Origin: CAYJAZ01 sp964370095
GTDB taxonomy: Bacteria > Desulfobacterota > Desulfovibrionia > Desulfovibrionales > Desulfovibrionaceae
Assembly (NCBI GenBank): GCA_964370095.1
Contig: CAYJHJ010000031.1
Span: 1 to 24,731, forward strand
DNA length: 24,731 nt
Reading direction: 5' to 3'
Shown here: positions 1 through 6,518 of the stretch, piece by piece
Numbering within the stretch: the stretch's first letter is position 1
How the letters are laid out: each line of letters begins with the position of its first letter
Position numbers and translations under genes: made by a program
Notes under the pieces: model-generated
What the model was told of the DNA's origin: nothing
What the model saw: only the letters and a program-made list of their open reading frames with translations
The model's database searches: none

Positions 1-1907
1 ATAATAGATTAACTCTTGAAATTGCAAGAGGTTGCACAAGGGGTTGCCGTTTTTGCCAAGCAGGTTTTACTATGCGGCCCTCACGTGAAAGAAGCATAGA
101 GAATATTAAAGAACTTCTTGAAGATGCTGTTAAAAAAACAGGTTATGAAGACGTGGGCTTTTTATCGCTTTCAGCGGGCGATTTTTCTGCACTTAAAACT
201 TTATTTTTAGATGTTTCAAAGCAATGTGCCGAAGAGCAAGTTTCCTTGTCATTACCTTCTTTAAGGGTAGGTTCGGTTGATGGCGATATTATGAAAGCCA
301 TTGCAAATATAAGAAGAACAGGTGCAACCTTGGCACCTGAAGCCGGCAGCCAAAGGCTGAGGGATATCATCAATAAAGGCATTACTGAAGAAGCCTTGAT
401 TGAGCATGTGCGCCAGCTTATTTATAATGGTTGGCAACAAGTGAAGCTTTATTTTATGCTTGGCTTACCCGGCGAAACTTATGAAGATTTAGACGCAATT
501 ATTGATTTGGCAAAAAAAGTTCGTGATTGTGCCATTTATTTTGATGAAGAAGGAAAAAAGCGTGGCACACAAATTCAAGTAACTATTTCTGTTTCGCCTT
601 TTGTGCCTAAAACGCATACGCCTTTTCAGTGGGAAGCACAAATTTCTTTAGAGGAAATGACAAAAAGAGTCTTTTATCTTCGTGATTTATCAAAAGCACA
701 AAAAAATGTAAAGATGCGTTGGCATGAACCTGCAACTTCTTTTTTAGAGGGTATTTTATCAAGGGCTGACAGAAAAATGTCAAAAGTTGTCTTGAATGCT
801 TATAAAAAAGGGGCAATCTTCGTTTCTTGGATGGATCATTTTAATCTTGATTATTGGCTTTTAGCAATGAAAGAAGAAGGCTTTGACATAGAAGACTATA
901 CTGGAGCAAGAAACCTTCAAGCTACTTTGCCATGGGATCATTTGAACACAGGAATCACGAAAGAATTTTTGTTGAAAGAGCGCACAAAGGCTTTTGAAGA
1001 GAAAATTACCCTTGATTGCAGGTATGAAAATTGTTCTTTATGTGGCACTTGTGATTTGCCCAAAAAAGCTTCAACTTTACGTTTAAATGCTGATGACAAG
1101 TTATTAAAAACTGATTTGAATTTTAAACAAAGAGATCAAGAAGCACTTGCAGTTCCAAAAAATACAATTATTCAAAAAATGCCTGAAAAACAGGTGCATG
1201 ATAAGAATAATCCACCTAAAATTGCTCAGCATTTGGTGGAAAGAGTTGTGCGCTATAAAGTTTGGCATAAAAAAGTTGGCTCAGCAGCATATTTAAGTCA
1301 GCTTGAGATTCAGCCACTTTTGGAAAGGGCTTTAAGAAGAGCAAACATTCCAATGTCATTTTCTCAAGGCTTTCACCCCTTGCCCTTACTTTCTTTTGGA
1401 AGAGCTTTGCCTGTGGGGGTTGAAAGCAATGCAGAATGGTTTGCACTAAGCCTTAGAAAAGCAATGAATCAACAAGCATTTAAGGAAGCACTTAGCTCCT
1501 ATATGTTGCAAGGTATGGAAATTATTGATGTTGAGCCCTTGCCGCTTTATGGCACTGTGCCACAAGCACAAAATGAAATTTTTCAAGTTCGCATTCCAAA
1601 GGAATATATAACTCAAGCAAAAAAATGTTTTGATGATTTTGTTCAAAGCGAATTTTTTATCTTTGAAAAAATGAATAAGCAAAACAAAATAAAAGAAAAA
1701 AATATCAGAGAATTACTGATAGATTATAAATGGGTTGACGATGTGCTTGTTTATAAACTTAATTATGAAAGTGATTACCTTTCACCTAAAACTTTTGCAG
1801 AGGCAATTTTTACAGGGAAAAATATAAAAAAAGAAGATAAGCTTTATCAATTCCTTGATATTTTACCTTATAAAATCCATACATTAAAGTTATCTCAAGA
1901 ATTTTAG
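1..1907 (+). CDS. Radical SAM protein fused to DUF2344 (5' end outside window)
   Basis: The reading frame is open from base 3, so the gene starts before the window; 634 residues are visible. The radical-SAM CX3CX2C motif that holds the [4Fe-4S] cluster is at visible residues 11, 15 and 18 (bases 33-56), upstream of the first in-frame ATG (base 72), so that ATG is not the true start. A TIM-barrel core follows, with APEAGSQRLRDIINKG and YFMLGLPGET segments typical of the B12-binding-domain radical SAM family (TIGR03960). A second Cys group lies at 339, 344, 347 and 350. From about residue 414 the DUF2344 (TIGR03936) domain begins (AYLSQLEIQPLLERALRRA, FSQGFHPLPLLSFG). The two-domain fusion is known in Desulfovibrio-type bacteria. 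The substrate is unknown; the family is often linked to rne/rng, which is not seen here. The N-terminal B12-binding-like domain would lie outside the window. Confidence 0.9.
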   Translation, partial: NRLTLEIARGCTRGCRFCQAGFTMRPSRERSIENIKELLEDAVKKTGYEDVGFLSLSAGDFSALKTLFLDVSKQCAEEQVSLSLPSLRVGSVDGDIMKAIANIRRTGATLAPEAGSQRLRDIINKGITEEALIEHVRQLIYNGWQQVKLYFMLGLPGETYEDLDAIIDLAKKVRDCAIYFDEEGKKRGTQIQVTISVSPFVPKTHTPFQWEAQISLEEMTKRVFYLRDLSKAQKNVKMRWHEPATSFLEGILSRADRKMSKVVLNAYKKGAIFVSWMDHFNLDYWLLAMKEEGFDIEDYTGARNLQATLPWDHLNTGITKEFLLKERTKAFEEKITLDCRYENCSLCGTCDLPKKASTLRLNADDKLLKTDLNFKQRDQEALAVPKNTIIQKMPEKQVHDKNNPPKIAQHLVERVVRYKVWHKKVGSAAYLSQLEIQPLLERALRRANIPMSFSQGFHPLPLLSFGRALPVGVESNAEWFALSLRKAMNQQAFKEALSSYMLQGMEIIDVEPLPLYGTVPQAQNEIFQVRIPKEYITQAKKCFDDFVQSEFFIFEKMNKQNKIKEKNIRELLIDYKWVDDVLVYKLNYESDYLSPKTFAEAIFTGKNIKKEDKLYQFLDILPYKIHTLKLSQEF

Positions 1908-1949
1908 TTGATTTTCTGTTCAAGTAATCTCAATATGCCTTAATGAAAT

Positions 1950-2005
1950 AAAGCAATTCTTTTTTTGGTTATGATATCAAATTATTTAAGGATTGCTTTT
2001 TTTTT
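1950..2005 (+). terminator. Probable rho-independent terminator after the radical-SAM gene
   Basis: AAAGCAAT (1950-1957) pairs with ATTGCTTT (1992-1999) and runs into a nine-base T tract. The stem is weak and the loop long (34 nt), so efficiency is doubtful, but its place 43 bp after the stop fits a terminator. Confidence 0.5.
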
Positions 2006-2095
2006 CTCTTTAGAGTATAAAAGTCTAAAGAAAATTTATAAAAACTTTAGATTTGCTGTTTCGCTTGAAGAAGCTTTTATTTAGAATTATTCAAG

Positions 2096-2101
2096 TATAA
2101 T
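2096..2101 (+). promoter_or_regulatory. Possible -10 element for the exported-protein gene
   Basis: A perfect TATAAT lies 28 bp before the ATG at 2130. No good -35 hexamer is found 16-18 bp upstream, so the call rests on the -10 box and position only. The ribosome binding site AAAGGAGA follows at about 2117. Confidence 0.35.
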
Positions 2102-2129
2102 AGTAGGTTGAATTTAAAGGAGAAAGAAG

Positions 2130-2609
2130 ATGCTAAGATTAATACATTCTTTTTTATTAAGCTTTTTGTTTACTATTTCGATAATTGGAAGTGCTTTTGC
2201 TGCTGAAGAGGCAAAAGATTTGCCAAATAGCCCAAAAGATGTTGCTGACAGGTCAGCTCCGATTGCCGTAGAGCATGAAGGGGCGGATAGCCTTGGAAGT
2301 GAGCTTGCACTTATTTTGAAGGATAGAATAAACACAAGTTCACTTTTCACTTTAGAGCAAAAAGACATGCCAAAATTTCGCCTTTTACTTTCAACAGTTT
2401 CAGAGTTTGAAGACAGGCCTAATATAGGATCAGCTTATTCAGCAGTTTGGGTTTTTTCTCAAAGCGAAGCAAACTTGAGGCATTTTATTTCTCGTGAAGT
2501 GGGAATTGTAAATAGCGATAATATTGAAGAAGTTGCAACAAAGCTTCTTGAAAGAACTGACGGTTTAGCAGTAAGGTATTCTTACCTTTTCCCAGAACAA
2601 ACAGATTAG
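2130..2609 (+). CDS. Small exported protein of unknown function
   Basis: 159 residues. The N-terminus is a clear signal peptide (positive MLRLIH, then about 15 hydrophobic residues, cleavage likely after SAFA at residue 24), so the product should be periplasmic. The mature part is about 135 residues, mixed alpha/beta in look, with no cysteine and no motif I recognise. It has its own Shine-Dalgarno (AAAGGAGA), so the start is secure. It stands alone between a terminator and a repeat region. Its last 17 codons (ending PEQTD) are repeated twice downstream by the tandem repeat at 2559-2908; the last copy would end PEQVE with a TAA stop. The ancestral gene may therefore have ended at the third copy (about 2916), the present C-terminus coming from the repeat. 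I do not assign a function. Confidence 0.8.
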   Translation: MLRLIHSFLLSFLFTISIIGSAFAAEEAKDLPNSPKDVADRSAPIAVEHEGADSLGSELALILKDRINTSSLFTLEQKDMPKFRLLLSTVSEFEDRPNIGSAYSAVWVFSQSEANLRHFISREVGIVNSDNIEEVATKLLERTDGLAVRYSYLFPEQTD

Positions 2610-2908
2610 GATTCGTGAGTGCAAACGAACAAATCTTTAGCGAACGCAGCAATTTTCACATAAATTGCAAGAGAGGATTTTGTGCTGAAAGCCAAAATCT
2701 ATCAATATTAATGACGGTTTAGCAGTAAGGTATTCTTATCTTTTCCCAGAACAAACAGATTAGGATTCGTGAGTGCAAACGAACAAATCTTTAGCGAACG
2801 CAGCAATTTTCACATAAATTGCAAGAGAGGATTTTGTGCTGAAAGCCAAAATCTATCAATATTAATGTCGTTTTAGCAGTAAGGTATTCTTACCTTTTCC
2901 CAGAACAA
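2559..2908 (+). repeat. 154-bp tandem repeat: gene tail plus hairpin element (locus A)
   Basis: The unit is 51 bp of the 3' end of the upstream gene plus a 103-bp intergenic element. It starts at 2559, again at 2713, and a third partial copy (tail only) starts at 2867. Copies 1 and 2 differ by a single base noted (TAC to TAT in the tail). The element carries hairpin 1, GCAATTT (2649-2655) with AAATTGC (2662-2668) and a 6-nt loop, and hairpin 2, GATTTTG (2676-2682) with CAAAATC (2693-2699). The same element core (2626-2703 and 2780-2857) recurs at 5394-5622 and 21480-21556. Confidence 0.92.
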
Positions 2909-2945
2909 GTAGAATAAGATATGAAATAAATACAATTAAAAATTC

Positions 2946-2999
2946 AGCCCCCATACAGTCAATATGGGGGCTTTTTCTAGGGGAAGAGGATTAAGGTTA
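2946..2999 (+). terminator. Strong hairpin terminator, first copy of a duplicated 54-bp segment
   Basis: AGCCCCCATA (2946-2955) pairs perfectly with TATGGGGGCT (2963-2972) over a 7-nt loop, followed by five T on the plus strand. It can end transcripts of the plus-strand exported-protein gene. On the minus strand the stem is followed by GAATTTTT, so it may also end the minus gene at 3054 (bidirectional). The stem and the next 25 bp (through TTAAGGTTA) recur almost exactly at 3718-3770. Confidence 0.75.
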
Positions 3000-3053
3000 A
3001 GGAGATTTTACACTAATATATTTAAGAGGGGGATTGTTTAGATAAGTAAATGT

Positions 3054-3470
3054 TTATAACAAAGCTTCAACATAATTTTCAAATTCGCTTGTTTTACTAG
3101 CCCACTCTTCTTCTAAGATATTTATATCTTGAGCAAATCCTTTGGCACTTGCTGAAGGGCTGCCTTCGCGTATCAAGCTAATGTTCTGTTTTACTTGCTT
3201 TTCTTTGATTTCAGTTTTTAACCTTCCAATCTCATCGAGATATTCGCTTTGAACTGCTTCAAGTTCTAACCTTTCGCTTTCACTCAAAGACCTTAATAAT
3301 TGATTGTATTCAGGATTACTAGAAGTGCCAAAGCCCAAAAAGCTTGTGTTTAAATTATAGGCTGTATCCGGCAGTGAGTGCTGGGGTTGCACCGCTAAAG
3401 CTGCGCTTGTTGAAGTGAAAGTGAATAAACCAAGAAGTGAAAGTGTTGTAATAATTGTTTTTTTTGACAT
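3054..3470 (-). CDS. Periplasmic ZraP/Spy-like protein, paralogue 1
   Basis: 138 residues from the ATG at 3470. I chose this start because AAAGGAAA lies just upstream and because MSKK plus a hydrophobic stretch matches the two paralogues; an in-frame ATG 45 bp upstream would give an odd N-terminus. The signal peptide probably ends near TSAALA. The mature protein is mostly charged helix (SESERLELEAVQSEYLDEI, then LKTEIKEKQ), the helical-hairpin pattern of the ZraP/Spy/CpxP superfamily (periplasmic chaperones or metal sensors). It aligns over its length with the gene at 3874-4320 (NPEYNQLL against SPEYEKLL, INILEEEW against IDKLERQW). It lacks the His-rich tail and Cys residues of paralogue 3, so metal binding is doubtful. 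A sigma-54 promoter lies 65-90 bp upstream. Confidence 0.75.
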   Translation of the reverse strand: MSKKTIITTLSLLGLFTFTSTSAALAVQPQHSLPDTAYNLNTSFLGFGTSSNPEYNQLLRSLSESERLELEAVQSEYLDEIGRLKTEIKEKQVKQNISLIREGSPSASAKGFAQDINILEEEWASKTSEFENYVEALL

Positions 3471-3545
3471 AATAATTTTCCTTTTGTAATTTTTTATATT
3501 TTTAGACTTGAACAATTTGTTTTTCGCTCATCATAATTCTTATAT

Positions 3546-3563
3546 AGCAAAAGCCGTGCCAAA
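3546..3563 (-). promoter_or_regulatory. Sigma-54 (-24/-12) promoter for paralogue 1
   Basis: On the minus strand the sequence reads TTTGGCACGGCTTTTGCT, matching TGGCAC-N5-TTGCW. The invariant GG is at 3560-3559 and GC at 3548-3547, the required spacing. Transcription would start near 3535, about 65 nt before the ATG at 3470. An almost identical element with the same spacing lies at 5254-5270. Confidence 0.8.
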
Positions 3564-3633
3564 GACTAATATTCATAACTATTTGATTTTTATTGATGAT
3601 TTTTTAATTGAAAAATCAAACTGAGTTTACTTT

Positions 3634-3672
3634 TTATACAGTGTATAAGTGGGATTGTATAAAATATATACA
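3634..3672 (-). promoter_or_regulatory. Putative activator (enhancer) site upstream of the sigma-54 promoter
   Basis: Two inverted repeats: TTATACA-G-TGTATAA (3634-3648) and TGTATA-N5-TATACA (3656-3672). The second begins 96 bp upstream of the promoter GG, a normal distance for an NtrC-family activator. The same TGTATA-N5-TATACA occurs 95 bp upstream of the other sigma-54 promoter (5362-5378). The regulator gene is not in the window. Confidence 0.6.
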
Positions 3673-3717
3673 CCTATTATATTGTAATATATTGAGAAAT
3701 TATAATTTAAAACGACA

Positions 3718-3770
3718 AGCCCCCATACAGTCAATATGGGGGCTTCTCTAGGGGAAGAGGATTAAGGTTA
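3718..3770 (-). repeat. Second copy of the 53/54-bp hairpin segment
   Basis: Same perfect 10-bp stem AGCCCCCATA/TATGGGGGCT with a 7-nt CAGTCAA loop as at 2946, and the same flank (TCTAGGGGAAGAGGATTAAG). It lies 3' of paralogue 2 just as the first copy lies 3' of paralogue 1, so gene and downstream hairpin appear to have been duplicated together. Its plus-strand T run is broken (TTCTCT), so it may work only weakly as a terminator. Confidence 0.8.
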
Positions 3771-3873
3771 TGAAGTTTATTCGTATTACTTTCTTTATAA
3801 GGTGAATCTACGAATGTATGGGTTTTATTAGTTTTTAGAGGTTATATAGAAAGGCTATAAGCCGAATTTAATA

Positions 3874-4320
3874 TTAATTTAAACTGTTTGTGCTGATAAG
3901 TGAATTATAACTTTTTTGTAGATACCTTCTGAATTCATTTGTTCTACTTATCCATTGTCTTTCTAATTTATCAATATCAGCTGATATTTCTTTGATTCTT
4001 CGTGATGATGACCCTTCTTCGCGCAGATAAAGGTTATGAGTTTTTTGTTTCTCCCTTAGTTCTACTTTTAAGTGGGCAATATCATTAAGATATTCTTTTT
4101 GAACTTGAAAAAGTTCCTGTTTCTCGCTTTTGGTAAGCCTTGCTAGAAGTTTTTCATATTCAGGGCTATTTGATATGCCATAGTCAAAAAGCCCTGTACC
4201 TAAATTATACACAGTTGGAGGTAGTGTGTTTTTAGTTTGAATGGCTTGAGCAAAATCAGATGAAGCCAGTGTTAATAATCCTATAAGTGAAAAAATTGAA
4301 ATTATAGATTTTTTTGACAT
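3874..4320 (-). CDS. Periplasmic ZraP/Spy-like protein, paralogue 2
   Basis: 148 residues from the ATG at 4320, chosen for the AAGGA site just upstream and the shared MSKK start; an upstream in-frame ATG at 4356 would add 12 non-signal residues. The signal peptide (IISIFSLIGLLTLASS) probably ends at AQA. The mature part is rich in Lys, Glu, Arg and Leu and largely helical (LTKSEKQELFQVQKEYLNDI, HLKVELREKQK), with the same block order as paralogue 1. No sigma-54 site is seen in the 125 bp upstream, so it is probably read from the transcript of the gene at 4446-4937. Function is inferred from the superfamily: periplasmic stress or metal-related protein. Confidence 0.72.
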   Translation of the reverse strand: MSKKSIISIFSLIGLLTLASSDFAQAIQTKNTLPPTVYNLGTGLFDYGISNSPEYEKLLARLTKSEKQELFQVQKEYLNDIAHLKVELREKQKTHNLYLREEGSSSRRIKEISADIDKLERQWISRTNEFRRYLQKSYNSLISTNSLN

Positions 4321-4445
4321 AATTTTCCTTGCCCCTTCTTCTGACATAATGACCACAAGAAGTAAGAAAGGGTTTACCTTAATAATATATTTTTTGAGTA
4401 TTGATTATACTGGGCTTTCTCGTTTCCCAGTTTTTCTTGTGGATT

Positions 4446-4937
4446 TTATTGATTTTTGCCCATCCAATTTTTGCTGTCGCAATCTGCTCTATTATGCATA
4501 CCTTGTCCATTGTTTCGGCCATGTTTTCCGTCTTTGCCTTTCATGTGATATGGTTTAGCCGGAAAACCATAGTCATCTTGAAGCTTTGTATGAAAATCTT
4601 GTGATAAACCTTGTATATCTTGGCTAAGTTTTTCAATTTCGCCTGCAAGTTTTGATGCCTCATCTGGGTTTGGGTTGTCATTTTTCATAATGGCTCTGTA
4701 CGCAGCCCTTTTTTGAGCTATTTCAACTTTAAGAGGATCAATTGACTTTTCAAGTTCGTCCGCTAATTTTTTAATTTCTGCTTTTTGTTCAGCTGTAAGT
4801 TCTGGCATGTTTTCTTTCATCATTTCAGCACAATAGTTATGGTTGTTGCCATGGCCTTTTGCTTCTGAAATTTCATAAATTGCTGATGAAAATAAAAGTG
4901 CACCTAACACAGTTGAAATAATGATTTTTTTTGACAT
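4446..4937 (-). CDS. Zinc resistance-associated (ZraP/Spy/CpxP-like) periplasmic protein, paralogue 3
   Basis: 163 residues. Signal peptide (IIISTVLGALLFSSAIYEIS) ending near SEA. The core LTAEQKAEIKKLADELEKSI, then LKVEIAQKRAAYRAIMKN, is the hallmark of the ZraP/heavy-metal-resistance family, in which a helical hairpin binds zinc and acts as a periplasmic chaperone. Mature ends are rich in possible metal ligands: GHGNNHNYC near the N-terminus and several His plus a Cys in the last 35 residues. Shine-Dalgarno AAAGGAT precedes the start at 4937. It is the most canonical of the three tandem paralogues. Upstream lie a 35-codon membrane peptide (5072-5179) and a sigma-54 promoter (5254-5270), which suggests one stress-induced transcript. 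Confidence 0.85.
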   Translation of the reverse strand: MSKKIIISTVLGALLFSSAIYEISEAKGHGNNHNYCAEMMKENMPELTAEQKAEIKKLADELEKSIDPLKVEIAQKRAAYRAIMKNDNPNPDEASKLAGEIEKLSQDIQGLSQDFHTKLQDDYGFPAKPYHMKGKDGKHGRNNGQGMHNRADCDSKNWMGKNQ

Positions 4938-5071
4938 TTTTTATCCTTTTTTTATTTATGTTTGGGTTTATAAATTCAAACAGAAAAGTTTATTGTCTCT
5001 CTGTTTTCTTTCTAATAAAATTGTTTCTGAATTGCTATTATTATCAGTTTATTTGATTTGTCTTTTTTCAT

Positions 5072-5179
5072 TTATAATGCAAATAAGTGTTGCACATAAA
5101 AAGTATTCAAATAATGAAAAGTAGTTAGCAAAAATAGAAGTGCCCCTACTCCTGCGATTATATTAATTGACTTTGGCAT
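5072..5179 (-). CDS. 35-residue membrane peptide resembling a ZraP signal peptide
   Basis: ATG at 5179 is preceded by AAAAGGATAAAA, nearly the same ribosome site as that of the gene at 4937, and lies about 63 nt after the predicted sigma-54 start. The peptide begins MPKSINIIAGVGALLFLLTT and ends at TAA (5072-5074); one hydrophobic segment fills most of it. The N-terminus is close to that of paralogue 3 (MSKKIIISTVLGALLF), including an identical GALLF. It may be a short membrane protein co-regulated with ZraP, or the remnant of a fourth paralogue that kept only its signal peptide. No cleavage site is obvious. Confidence 0.55.
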   Translation of the reverse strand: MPKSINIIAGVGALLFLLTTFHYLNTFYVQHLFAL

Positions 5180-5253
5180 ACTTTTATCCTTTTCTAAAAA
5201 TGATTACTAAATAGTGAAGAGAAAATTTATTTTTCCTTCTTGCCTTTATTAAA

Positions 5254-5270
5254 GCAAAAGGTGTGCCAAA
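5254..5270 (-). promoter_or_regulatory. Sigma-54 (-24/-12) promoter for the membrane peptide and ZraP paralogue 3
   Basis: The minus strand reads TTTGGCACACCTTTTGCT: TGGCAC-N5-TTGCT with GG at 5267-5266 and GC at 5255-5254. Spacing equals that of the promoter at 3546-3563. Transcription would start near 5242 and read the 35-codon peptide, paralogue 3 and probably paralogue 2. Confidence 0.8.
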
Positions 5271-5331
5271 GCTGGTTTATTTGTAAATTACTAATTTTAC
5301 AGGGAAAATTTTTACAAGTAAAAAAGTGAGG

Positions 5332-5378
5332 TGTATAATTTTTTTACAAAGATTTGAAAAGTGTATAAACAGTATACA
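5332..5378 (-). promoter_or_regulatory. Putative activator site upstream of the second sigma-54 promoter
   Basis: TGTATA-N5-TATACA at 5362-5378 starts 95 bp upstream of the promoter GG, matching the site at 3656-3672 (96 bp). A further TGTATA half-site with a loose inverted partner lies at 5332-5348. Conservation of half-sites, spacer and distance at two promoters supports a shared NtrC-family regulator. Confidence 0.6.
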
Positions 5379-5393
5379 AGGGAAGGGGGAGGG

Positions 5394-5622
5394 TGAGGAT
5401 TTTGTGTCAAAGACCAAAATCTATCTTAGAAATGAGAGCGTATGCGAACAAAGCTTTAGCGAGCGCAGCAAGAACCACGTTTCTTGCAAGTGAGGATTTT
5501 GTGTCAAAGACCAAAATCTATCTTAGAAATGAGAGCGTATGCGAACAAAGCTTTAGCGAGCGCAGCAAGAACCACGTTTCTTGCAAGTGAGGATTTTGTG
5601 TCAAAGACCAAAATCTATCTTA
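5394..5622 (+). repeat. 97-bp tandem repeat of the hairpin element (locus B)
   Basis: Units begin at 5394, 5491 and 5588 (period 97). I see no mismatch between copies 1 and 2; the third stops after about 35 bp. Hairpin 1 is GCAAGAA (5468-5474) with TTCTTGC (5481-5487) and a 6-nt loop; hairpin 2 is GATTTTG with CAAAATC, extended by GTC/GAC. The core aligns with loci A and C. The third copy runs straight into the terminator of rpsI. Open frames across it (two of about 65 codons) come from the repetition and are not called as genes. Confidence 0.92.
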
Positions 5623-5655
5623 AAAAAAGGGAAGAAAGCACAAAGCTTTCTCCCC
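5622..5655 (-). terminator. Rho-independent terminator of rplM-rpsI
   Basis: Read on the minus strand, GGGGAGAAAGC pairs with GCTTTCTTCCC (one mismatch or bulge) over a TTTGT loop and runs into seven T. It lies 26-59 bp after the rpsI stop. Confidence 0.85.
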
Positions 5656-5680
5656 ACAGAATAGAAAATATAAAAACGGC

Positions 5681-6073
5681 TTAACGTTTTGAGTATTGAT
5701 ATCTCGCACGTGCAGCTGCAAGACCGTATTTTTTACGTTCTTTCTTACGAGCATCACGAGTGATAAAGCCAGCTTTTTTAAGTTGTGGACGAAGAGAAGC
5801 ATCAATAGTTAAAAGTGCACGTGTGATACCGTGACGAACTGCTTGTGCTTGACCTGTGGTTCCGCCGCCTTGAACGTTTACTTTGATGTCATAGCTATCA
5901 ACAAGTTTAGTCAAAACAAGTGGTTGGCGAACAATCATTTGCAAAGTTTTGCGTGGAAAATAATTTTCTAAAGGACGACCATTGATTTCAATAGCACCGG
6001 TACCGGAGTAAATACGTGTACGGGCAACTGCTGTTTTGCGACGACCTGTGCCGTAATTAAATGATTTAGACAT
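5681..6073 (-). CDS. rpsI: 30S ribosomal protein S9 (uS9)
   Basis: 130 residues, the usual length. Family marks: YGTGRRKTAVARTRI near the N-terminus, the GGGTTGQAQAVRHGITRALL segment, RKKERKKYGLAAARARYQYS, and the C-terminal SKR tail that reaches into the P site of the small subunit. The start ATG has a GGAGATAT site. It follows rplM by 10 bp, the standard rplM-rpsI operon, ended by the terminator at 5622-5655. Confidence 0.98.
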   Translation of the reverse strand: MSKSFNYGTGRRKTAVARTRIYSGTGAIEINGRPLENYFPRKTLQMIVRQPLVLTKLVDSYDIKVNVQGGGTTGQAQAVRHGITRALLTIDASLRPQLKKAGFITRDARKKERKKYGLAAARARYQYSKR

Positions 6074-6083
6074 AGAATATCTC

Positions 6084-6518
6084 CTAGTAAGGCATTGTCA
6101 AAGGTTTTGGATTTTGTGCTGTATGTGGATGCTCGCTACCTGCATAGATTTTGAGTTTTTTTAGCATGTTACGACCAAGTGAATTACGTGGCAGCATGCC
6201 TTTTACAGCTTCACGGATAACTTCTTCTGGTTTTTTCTGAAGTTGTTTTTCCAATGTGATAGATTTCAACCCACCAACATAGCCTGAGTGGCGGTGATAT
6301 TGCTTGTTTTTAAGTTTGTTGCCTGTAACTTTGATTTTTTCGCAGTTGATTACAACAATAAAATCGCCATTGTCCATATGTGGAGCAAATTCAGGTTTGT
6401 GTTTTCCACGTAGACGGTGTGCGATTTGTGAAGCAAGACGACCGAGAATTTGGTCATTTGCGTCAACAATAAACCATTCACGGTTTAATTCTTGTTCTTT
6501 AGGACTATAGGTTTTCAT
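6084..6518 (-). CDS. rplM: 50S ribosomal protein L13 (uL13)
   Basis: 144 residues, family length. Recognised by WFIVDANDQILGRLASQIA, LRGKHKPEFAPHMDNGDFIV, the YHRHSGYVGGLK motif and MLPRNSLGRNMLKKLKIYAG. L13 is an early assembly protein of the large subunit. Shine-Dalgarno GAGGAGATATT precedes the ATG at 6518. First gene of rplM-rpsI, behind a structured leader of about 280 nt. Confidence 0.98.
   Translation of the reverse strand: MKTYSPKEQELNREWFIVDANDQILGRLASQIAHRLRGKHKPEFAPHMDNGDFIVVINCEKIKVTGNKLKNKQYHRHSGYVGGLKSITLEKQLQKKPEEVIREAVKGMLPRNSLGRNMLKKLKIYAGSEHPHTAQNPKPLTMPY

Noticed and set aside
72..74. ATG at 72 as start of the radical-SAM gene
   Set aside because: The CX3CX2C cluster motif lies upstream in the same open frame, so the gene begins before the window.
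2559..2908. CRISPR-like array
   Set aside because: Repeats are long (154 bp here, 97 bp at 5394), contiguous and nearly identical, with no variable spacers and no cas genes.
4409..4431. Hairpin ACTGGG/CCCAGT as terminator between ZraP paralogues 3 and 2
   Set aside because: On the minus strand it is not followed by a T run, so I do not call it; it may still act in mRNA processing.
4349..4604. Plus-strand frames of 67-69 codons across the gap between ZraP-like genes
   Set aside because: They run mostly antisense to the gene at 4446-4937, have hydrophobic antisense-type composition and no ribosome site.
5015..5071. 19-codon minus-strand frame (MKKDKSNKLIIIAIQKQFY) directly after the 35-codon peptide
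   Set aside because: No ribosome site and no family resemblance; too short to support.
5393..5684. Two overlapping frames of about 65 codons across the 97-bp repeats
   Set aside because: They arise from the tandem repeat, repeat each other in sequence, have no ribosome site, and a period of 97 bp does not preserve a frame.
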